Assembly (NCBI GenBank): GCA_947247005.1
Contig: OX365956.1
Location: 10,808,089 to 10,872,088, forward strand
Reading direction: 5' to 3'
DNA from: Spisula solida
Lineage: Eukaryota > Mollusca > Bivalvia > Venerida > Mactridae
DNA length: 64,000 bases
Of this stretch, positions 56,146 to 64,000 are shown piece after piece. The notes under the pieces are model-generated. The model was not told the origin of the DNA and made no database searches. It saw only the letters and a program-made list of their open reading frames with translations. The translations under genes were made by a program, and so were the position numbers. Numbering within the stretch: the first letter of the stretch is position 1; the number at the start of each line of letters is the position of its first letter.

Positions 56146-57006
56146 TTAAGGAGGTCCGAACTGCCTTGCGCGCATAAGTTAAGAACAAACCTGAATTTTA
56201 GTTTCAATGATTGCATATGAATGTTGATTAATGACAATAAACATAATACTATTGCACAAAATAGATATTTTTAACTTTTTATTTTTTGCATGCAGGAAAA
56301 CTTGTGAATAATATGGGTTCACAATTAGTCCCTGCAATGGTACAAATGCATATGCTTATAAATAATATGTAGTGCATGGTTTAGTTATATGAAGAAGCCA
56401 CACTTTAAAATATTTTTAATAAAATTTTATTTCATTACAATATGCAAATTATGTTAATTTTATGCAAATTTATTCATGATAAGTACTTTTTTATTAATAG
56501 CTCCCAAAAAAGGCTGGTGACCCCTATTTTTTATTTGACTAAACTGGTGTTCTATTTAATACTCAACTTACGGCCAATTATAAATTATTTTCGATCGTTA
56601 GATATTTTTTGACGTTCATTTGAAAATCACATTTTTTGCGTTTTTTTGCAAGTGGGTGGGGTAACTATTTATCATGTTCAAAAACTGAATTTGTTCGCCA
56701 GGCAGCCGGAATTGTGACTTATGTCAAAAGGAATGATCATTGAACACATAAAATATCATGCATTGCTTAAAAGTGGTTTATTATAGTAAATATCTTAAAA
56801 ATAACATAATGGTGCCATAAATGCAGGAAATAGATAAAATGAACAAAATACAATGGTAGGTCATTAGAAAGCCATGTATGTCGAAAACGAGCCTGGTGAC
56901 ATATCATTTTTATGATTTCAATGTTGTTCTAGAAGATTTTTCTGTCATTTTAAGATGTTTTAAGGAAAATTCGATCGTTAGATCAAAGGTGCGCGTACCT
57001 CCTTAA
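56146..57006. mobile_element. Putative 860-bp TIR element
   Basis: TTAAGGAGGTCCG at the left mirrors ACCTCCTTAA at the right, with GCGCGC/GCGCG motifs just inside each end. The interior is AT-rich and lacks a transposase. The short TIRs make this less certain than its neighbour. Confidence 0.5.
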
Positions 57007-58112
57007 GTATTGCTATTTTAGATTGATATTTTTTACATCGGATATTTTTTTTAATAATGGTATCTTAGAATATTAAACAAATAGTTACTGTTTCTAAGTC
57101 TTTGTTTTTTCTTTGACAACCAATACTAGCAGCGAGACTCGAACCAACGAACATAAGCTGTATGAAGCTAAGTCAAAGGGATATATTTATAAATTATATA
57201 ATTAGTACAGTTTCCCAATGACGGTCTTTTAGCAGTACAGTGTACAGAGCACAGAGTTAATAAGTTATTTCAAGCACGAATATGTCTTGGTACAAGGCCT
57301 TGATTTTGTATCCTAAATTCAGTTCTGCGCTAATTTACATTGCTTCAATTATTTGTTTTGGTTTATCGTCCATTTTTCAACAGAATTTCAGATAAAGACG
57401 TGTTCTGTGTTGTTTATTCCGTTGATTATCATACTCTCGGTGTTGGTGACTGCTGAAGCTTGTATGTTTAAATCAGAACGACACAGATTTGAATTGAAAG
57501 AGGGCTTTATTTTGTAAAGCCATATACCTTATACATAGTATAAGGCTCTAACATAGTATATATATGAAAAGTAGGCTTACTAAATAGAGCCTACATGACA
57601 ATACATTTGTTTATAAAATAAAAGTTTAATGAAAACATATATGGACCAGACAAAGCGCCTATTTACACCTTGCTAAAACTAGTACTGCTCTACGGTGGTA
57701 ATTGAACCACGAAGTCATGATTGAAAGTCAGATGCTCCACATACTGAGCTTACCCCATTAAACTTATCCAACAGAAAACAGTAAAAATTAAGCATTGCTT
57801 TGGTAAACATTAAATTTAATTATTAAGATTTAATTAGTATTAGTGTATTAATGTCCCTCCACCGTACTTTAAATTATCGTGTTACTTATTTAATTATAGT
57901 CCAAGTGTATGCATACTGGGTTATATTTTATGTTACGTTAATATTATTTAAACTTCCGATACTTGGTGTTATTACTTAAGACTGAAGCAGTCACCAGTGT
58001 AATTCATAGGATGAAAATATTACGTTGACATATTGACAAGCCAGACGTTCGCTGATTGTCAAATTGAACACCATTTTCCTACCCGGAAATGAAGAGTTTA
58101 AAATTGGATGGG
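57007..58112. other. Intergenic, tRNA-like remnants only
   Basis: Two minus-strand tRNA-like pieces are visible. Near 57126-57180 there is a box-B-like GGTTCGAGTCTCGC. Near 57680-57760 there are GGTAAGCTCAGTATGTGGAG and GTGGTTCAATTACC. Neither folds cleanly, so they are probably SINE or tRNA-pseudogene remnants. Confidence 0.35.
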
Positions 58113-58119
58113 TATAAAA
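58113..58119 (+). promoter_or_regulatory. TATA box of the Gly/Tyr-rich protein gene
   Basis: TATAAAA in the context GGGTATAAAACCCG. About 30 bases downstream begins a short leader that ends at the strong donor CTAG|GTAAGT (58174/58175), consistent with a non-coding first exon of about 58143-58174. Confidence 0.75.
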
Positions 58120-58716
58120 CCCGTTCACGTACTTACGACCGTACTATTGTCGTGTAGTCGGAATACATTACTAGGTAAGTGAGTTTTATTAATTTATATC
58201 GAAAAATGAAATCGAAACTCGTTTAAGTGACCTTTATTTCTATAAGTTTCTATTAAAGCTTAGAACACATATTTCTTTCAAAACATTGCCTTTTTATCAT
58301 GCCTTATGTTCAACTTTACTTTTTCGAGTATCATCAAGTTAAAAATCGCAACAATGTTCGGAAAATAAATATCAAATAATAAAAGTATTAATTTTACAAA
58401 CTAAACTGTTCATGTATAAGTGAGAATAATTTTCGAGCGTCTCAATCGGTCGTAAAATACACAATGATTATATCCGGATTCGATTGCCGGTCGCGGCGGG
58501 TCATACTTTTCCATGAAAAAGTAATAACTGAATCATTGTCAATTTTCTTCCACATGTGGAAAAGTTTTTGATTCCCTGTAATGCAGTCCATGATGAATCG
58601 TTTCATGGAGGTCATCCACCTAATCAACGAAAACTAATCACACACGAATAATTTCGATTCTACTATGCAAAATGTACAGTATAATCATTTTTATGTTTTC
58701 CATGTTTTACAGCATC

Positions 58717-59704
58717 ATGAAGATCTCAATCCTTGTATTCGTAGCTTTGCTCGGTCTTATTGGTAATGCTATTGCCATGTACGGGTATGGTGGAGGTTAC
58801 CAGTATGTACCAGTCCAAGGAGGGTATGGTGGTGGTGGATACAACGATAGCACATTCAGTAAGTAGGCCTACAATGTCTCTCAAACTCGTACATGCATGT
58901 ATTTGAAAACTTAAGGGTATTATGACTGTATTTGCAAATCAGCAAAATTGAATAATACACAAGCCACATCAATATTTTGCAAGTTTAATGACGTTAATGA
59001 ACGAATATAGCTGCCAAATTATTCATATTTATGTGACAATCTCTAAAGTAAAATGTGTAGTTACATCTCATCGGACATTCAATACAAATATCCGTTCTAT
59101 CCAGCGGAAAGTGTCGAGAATGTTTTAAACTAACGGATAGAATGGATACAATGCTATCCTACTGATGACAGACAGTTTACCTCACCATCATCCGACAAAT
59201 TGTCAATTTCATGGGCGTTGTTCTTACTTTTAGTATCCAACATGTGTCCGTTACATGTACGGTGTTATGCGTTTAACTTCTTATTGTTTAATATATCTCA
59301 TATTTTAACTCATCAATTTAGATGTCATAATTGGTCAATCTAAATCACAAGCAAATTTGATTTTACATACTTATGATGATCAATTTCAAATTTTAAGTGA
59401 ATTTGATTGGCTAAATCTTTGCAAATTACATAATTCTGATTAGCCCTTTTCAAATGTGCAGTGATGCTGACTGGCTTCCTCATCAATTTACTTGATTCTG
59501 ATTGGTCAGTTTAATTTTTTCAGCGATTTTGATTGGTTAACTTATTCCATTACTGTGTTCTAATTGGTCCATTTCAAATTTTCAGTGATGCTGATTGGCT
59601 TCCTATTCCTCATCCTGATCCTCTTCCAAAGTGGTTTGTTTAACAACACATCAACAACTAACACCACAACACCAACTGGTATCACACTCATCCCGGGTAA
59701 ATAA
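58717..59704 (+). CDS. Small Gly/Tyr-rich secreted or membrane protein, 86 residues
   Basis: Coding exons 58717-58858 and 59586-59704 join in phase 1 (TTCA|GTAAGT, TTTTCAG|TGATG). The acceptor TTTTACAG at 58712 precedes the start ATG by four bases, which fixes the start. Residues 1-20 (MKISILVFVALLGLIGNAIA) are a signal peptide. A short Gly/Tyr segment follows (MYGYGGGYQYVPVQGGYGGG). Exon 2 adds a very hydrophobic stretch (MLIGFLFLILILF) and a Thr/Asn-rich tail ending LIPGK. A strong donor (CTG|GTAAGT) four bases after the stop and an acceptor at 60251 suggest a 3' UTR intron; AATAAA lies at 60534-60543. Gly/Tyr-rich small secreted proteins occur in molluscan shell and mantle secretions, but homology is not shown here. 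Function unknown. Confidence 0.75.
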
Positions 59705-60251
59705 ACTGGTAAGTTCATTTGGTTTGTTACTTTGTCGTATACGATAACCGATCGTGAAACATCGGTAATTTCCGTTTTCTACAGCCATTTGACATCACTT
59801 TTTTCTGGAATTACGTATTTCTAATAACTTATAGTATCAGGGGACAATCAGCCTTTAAAAGGCAAACATTAACACGTATTAGTATTTTTCCTCCATCTAA
59901 TTTTAACCAATGGCATTTTGTCTGTATTTCTATGTTACTCACTATGTACTTAAACTAATTATATACATGTGTATTATATGTATTTGTATGTAGTTCGTGA
60001 ATAAGGTATTGGTTTCCATTTTCTTTGCTCAAATTAAAATGATTAAAACATTACATATGCAGTGTTATGATAATGCAATGTTAATATACAAGTGACAGAC
60101 CTGAATAAACGGACTGTACAAAAGGTCATGTGTTGTGTCTTTCGGTTGCTCCTCGTTGTGTTCTGATATTGCTGCTGCATGTCAGATTTGGTATTTTGTT
60201 ATTATCGTTTTGAATACATTATTATATGTGTTTCCCTTCCTTTATTTACAG

Positions 60252-60545
60252 ATACTGATGTTTCATATCAACCTTATGTGACTGTTTATACACGCATGGT
60301 ACTTGTACAAGATGGCAGGCACCAGGAGGGCCTACAAAATATCATCCATTTTAATTTATTATCACAAACATACACAGTTATACCTTCATTATGTACACTA
60401 TCATATCTGTACCAAGCTGTATTAAAGTTCACATCGTTTCCTTTGTCTCTTTATTTATTGTGTAGTGGTTGTTGTTGTTGTTCCAGAAAACAACTGATAT
60501 GTATATATCGCCGGGGATAACTCTAGCCTTATAAATAAATAAATA
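60252..60545 (+). other. Probable 3' UTR exon of the Gly/Tyr-rich gene
   Basis: TTTATTTACAG starts it and overlapping AATAAA signals (60534-60539, 60538-60543) end it. An open frame through it (60179-60520) has no recognised domain and is probably untranslated. Another AATAAA at 60104-60109 could serve an unspliced form. Confidence 0.5.
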
Positions 60546-61725
60546 TGGATGATATACACACTGCACGGTCGAGTGGTCGCTTGTTATCAGAGTAGATTGA
60601 AAGAGTTTATACACTTTACAAATCTTATAAGTGTGCACGTGTTTTTACCGAATAACCTTTTTATTTATGAATCCAAAATTAATGTATTTTTGCATGAAAA
60701 CGTGTGTATATGTTATTGCATAACACGAGATTGGAATAATAAAGGTGTTTTCTTCAAAATTAAACACAGCGGTTCACTGAACCATAAAACATCAAAACAC
60801 GTAAAATGAACGCGTAGGTGCAAATTATTTTTGACTATAGATGTCATGTCATGATAATTAATAGCGTTATTATATAGTACGGAGATATTAATGTGGTCAT
60901 GATTTTTATGCATGAATATTATATTATAGTTTATTTTCGTCTCATCAATACAAATACAGATAAAACACAACCTCATATATAAAACCATCCTCATACATCC
61001 GTGGTTAGTCAAGTTCCCAGTCTATGTTTCGGACGAAGAATACTCTGGTGAACGAGAATGATATCAAACTAAAACAGAATTGTATTGCCACTCTAATCAG
61101 TGTTGAAAATATCAATTTTCGTGAGGCATTGTTGGGCCTGTATATTTGTGTTTGTAAAGTACGGAGAATTTGATACGATGCTCGACCTTCTATTACCATG
61201 ATTTAATACATTGTCTCCATTCATAACCCCGGGTATAATAATTATGTATACATTAGCGAGGAGTATCTCGAAGATGCTCGAGGTGCAAAAACACAAAATT
61301 AATCTAAATGACTAAATTGCATGATTTGCTCGCGGGAATTTATATATTAAACGCAAGAACCTTGGAATAGTTTCATGCATATTTTTTATAGGTCATGATA
61401 AAGTCAAATGCTTCGTGCTATACTATTGTGTAAGATGTTAGTGATACGCCCTCGACACAATCATTCATTCAACATACCAACCGATTACCCGGTATAATAC
61501 GAAATAATATGAAGTGTATTTGTACTGGCGGGAATTCGAATAAAGTAGGACCGAGCATAATTATGTTCATTGAAACGATCCTTTTACTAATCGACATAGT
61601 ATATATTAAGAAGTATACATTATTATTTTATATAGGTATAGTTCTGGTACAAATTCCAAGCTTTTTTTAGTTAACATAAAGTTCTGAATCAGATACACTA
61701 ATATCACATTAAAACGCGTTTCTAT
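60546..61725. other. Intergenic, no gene seen
   Basis: AT-rich sequence between convergent genes. Nothing assignable. Confidence 0.4.
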
Positions 61726-61869
61726 CCAGTATGCGATCTCGAGTCAGCTTTAAGAATTTTACTTCATGTGAATACAAATCCACAAATATCAGACTAAAAC
61801 GGTTTTTAAACACTATGTACTTTAGCGTCAGTTTTCAGAATTTTGTGTGAATACATATCGATGAATATT
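61726..61869 (-). pseudogene. Two degraded zinc-finger repeats beyond the stop codon
   Basis: On the minus strand the 84-base finger unit continues past the TGA: pieces corresponding to the ICG.AF and TH.RIHTGEKPF regions are recognisable around 61860-61790 and again to about 61726, with substitutions and small deletions. On the + strand, CAAATCCACAAATATCA corresponds to the GCAGATCCACAAATATCA of intact fingers. Confidence 0.7.
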
Positions 61870-62748
61870 TCACTTAAACGTGTTTTCAGCTGCAGTGTGT
61901 ATTCGCGTGTGCCTTTTCAGAGTAGATCTTCGTGTGAATGAACGTTCGCAAATGTCATATTTAAATGGTTTTTCACCAGTATGTGTTCTTTTGTGAATAT
62001 TCAGTTGAGTTCCTTGCTTGAACGCAGATCCACAAATGTCACATTTAAATGGTTTTTCGCCAGTGTGTGTTTTTCTGTGAATCTTCAGAGGAGATGTTTG
62101 CTTGAACGCAGATCCACAAATGTCACATTTATATGGTTTATCACCGGTATGTACGGTCATATGAGATTTCATATACCTGTAGTGTGCAAAAGATGATCCA
62201 CAAATATTACATTTAAATGGTTTTTCACCAGTATGTATTGACATGTGATCTATCAGGTGAACTTTTTGCGTGAACGCAAATTCACAAATATCACATTTAA
62301 ATGGTTTTTCACCAGTATGTATTTTTGTGTGGGTTTTTAGAATATCACCTCGTGTGAATGCAGATCCACAAATATCACATTTAAATGATTTTTCACCATT
62401 ATGTATTTTTGTGTGGGTTTTTAGAATATCACCTCGTGTGAATGCAGATCCACAAATATCACATTTAAATGGTGTATCGCCAGTATGTATTTTTGTGTGG
62501 GTTTTCAGACTATCACTTCGTGCGAATGCAGATCCACAAATATCACATTTAAAAGGTTTTTCACCGGTATGTATTCTTCTGTGAATCTTTAACTTACTAC
62601 TCCGTGTGAATGCACAACCACAAACACCACACATAAATGGTTTTTCACCAGTATGTATTCTTATGTGGGTTTTCAGAATATCACTTCGTGTGAATGCAGA
62701 TCCACAAATGTCACATTTAAATGGTTTTTCACCAGTATGTACGATCAT
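61870..62748 (-). CDS. C2H2 zinc-finger protein, ten fingers
   Basis: 292 residues from ATG at 62748 to TGA at 61872. Starting with the end of a finger (MIVHTGEKPF), ten fingers with TGEKPF linkers follow, most of form KCDICGSAFTR..LKTH...H. Linkers HNGEKSF and HTGDTPF are variants. The last finger reads KYDICERSF, losing its first zinc-binding Cys. Adjacent fingers 4 and 5 are nearly identical, which shows recent 84-bp duplication. No KRAB, BTB or other partner domain is visible. Probably a DNA-binding nuclear protein; target unknown. The start is uncertain because the preceding finger is broken (see 62749-62845). Confidence 0.88.
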   Translation of the reverse strand: MIVHTGEKPFKCDICGSAFTRSDILKTHIRIHTGEKPFMCGVCGCAFTRSSKLKIHRRIHTGEKPFKCDICGSAFARSDSLKTHTKIHTGDTPFKCDICGSAFTRGDILKTHTKIHNGEKSFKCDICGSAFTRGDILKTHTKIHTGEKPFKCDICEFAFTQKVHLIDHMSIHTGEKPFKCNICGSSFAHYRYMKSHMTVHTGDKPYKCDICGSAFKQTSPLKIHRKTHTGEKPFKCDICGSAFKQGTQLNIHKRTHTGEKPFKYDICERSFTRRSTLKRHTRIHTAAENTFK

Positions 62749-62845
62749 ATGAGTTTTAAGATTATTGTAGTGTGTGAGTCTTCAGACTTCTTCTTTGTGA
62801 AAATGCACGTCCACAAACCTCGCAAAATCGTGAAAGTTCGGCCAT
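62749..62845 (-). pseudogene. Broken first finger upstream of the zinc-finger ORF
   Basis: An ATG at 62845 (minus) opens MAELSRFCEVCGRAFSQRRS, the start of a finger, but this frame ends at TAA after 27 codons. The main frame holds HYNNLKTHMIVHTGEKPF, the second half of a finger. About 25 bases between the halves look like an extra tract that shifts the frame. The original protein probably began at 62845. Confidence 0.6.
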
Positions 62846-62870
62846 TTCCGTTTGACTCCGGTTAACATAC

Positions 62871-64000
62871 TATTAATATGCATAAAGACCGAGGAATGAC
62901 TCTACTGGTGGGTCCAGTTTTATCAAAACACTTACGAACATCTTAAACTTAAGTTCAAACAAGGCTTTATCACAAAGTGGTTAATGGATCTGCCATACTA
63001 ACAATACGACTTGTTTTCAATGCTAGTGTTATGTATTGACCGTTCCCTTACATTTGTATTGACATAATGTGTACTTGTGACCATGGTGACAGGGGGCGAC
63101 CATTTTATAACGTTACCCAAAAATAGTTCTAATACTAGTATCACAGTATGTTGACTCACTGAACCCCAAACCGGAAGTGTATTCACACTAGGCGTTCAGA
63201 TCGTGTTTACCATCTCGGATAGTTCGGATTTTATTTGTTTATTCCTTAGTATTGCATAAAATAAGTGTACTTTATTAGTTACAATGTAGTCTATAAAATA
63301 CTGTTTACGTAGATACCAAACATTCCTGATACAACCCCTTATAATTTTTATTTTAAATTCAAATCACGGTTAGATATTTGTTAAAGCTTGTAAAAAAACG
63401 ACAACTTCTTTGAAAGGTAGTATATTTAGCATTCACAAAGTGTTTAATCATTTTCTACATTGTAAATGAATGTATAACACATCGATACACACTAGCATGG
63501 CTCTGTTGTAACGGATATTTTTTTAGAAAATGTGTTTTTTGGGACATGTATGCCGTTTACACTGTAAGACTAGTAGAAACGTGACTGACCCACTAGTCGC
63601 ATTTTGCAAAATATGGACTGTACGCTAAGCGGCAAAAACAATACGCTTATTCAAACGTATTTTCATTATTTGCATTTAATGTTCTGGTCGACTTTATGAG
63701 GGAATTTATACGAGTACCACGGGAATCACTAGGAATACCGATGGGCGGTCGATACGTAGCAAACACTAGAAAATTCCCCGCAACGAGTAGTCACGTGTGT
63801 GCAGGTGATATTTTAACTTGTTACGAACCGAAAGTCAAGTAGTATATTTTGTAAACAAATCTGCTTTCCCGAAAATTAAGTATGGGTCGTTTGTGTTGAT
63901 GTTTTCAACACGTGATGGGAAATATAAAATATGAATAATATTTAAAAATATTTGGTTTTCTGTCATGATTTGGCTTCTTATGGTCGTAAAAATAAGAAAC
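62871..64000. other. Right flank, no gene seen
   Basis: AT-rich sequence upstream of the zinc-finger gene. No coding or repeat structure I can support. Confidence 0.4.

Noticed and set aside
62270..62584. Plus-strand frame of 104 codons with ISHLNGFSPVCIF repeats
   Set aside because: It is the antisense of the zinc-finger repeats; the regular 28-codon period is inherited.

Overview
The window is an AT-rich animal nuclear locus. Single-base splice signals, large repeat-filled introns, non-LTR retrotransposons, a Maverick/Polinton remnant, a caveolin and a C2H2 zinc-finger array all point to an invertebrate. A dispersed repeat built on phrases such as TGACCTTGTGACCTAG (10.28-10.95 kb, 13.6-14.06 kb) is, from memory, common in bivalve assemblies, so a bivalve mollusc is my best guess, not proven.

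The main result is a gene assembled here by eye: 17 coding exons on the + strand from 1474 to 55458, every junction with GT-AG signals and compatible phase, giving 1884 nt or 627 residues. It encodes a DUF885-family protein (putative zinc-dependent hydrolase of the HExxPGH type) with a signal peptide, about nine N-glycosylation sequons and a hydrophobic C-terminus, so it is probably a cell-surface or secreted enzyme. About 90% or more of the 54 kb is intron, inflated by satellites and transposons. Introns 3 (14.0 kb) and 4 (18.2 kb) hold most of the arrays.

Nested antisense in intron 11 is a two-exon caveolin gene (45324 down to 44314, 128 residues). Just upstream of it lies a nearly full-length minus-strand LINE (about 45641-51000).

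Region by region: 1-1473 is 5' flank. 2.19-3.02 kb is a 50-bp minisatellite. 5.0-8.8 kb is an apparently intact LINE with a PHD finger, endonuclease and RT. 10.3-14 kb holds interspersed repeats. 14.07-17.95 kb is a 21-bp minisatellite split by a palindrome and a TIR element. 18.4-18.6 kb is a palindrome-rich element with an inverted copy at 35.7 kb. 19.4-20.5 kb is a 99-bp repeat. 21.3-23.5 kb is a non-autonomous Polinton-like element with 690-bp TIRs. 23.7-34.1 kb is a giant 25-bp satellite in two opposite orientations. 34.1-35.4 kb is a minisatellite split by a LINE fragment. 37.7-44 kb holds exons and several TIR elements.

After the main gene come two small TIR elements (55.9-57.0 kb), a small Gly/Tyr-rich secreted or membrane protein gene with its own TATA box (58.1-60.5 kb, +), and a C2H2 zinc-finger gene (61870-62748, -) whose array has decaying fingers at both ends. 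The last kilobase shows nothing I can name.
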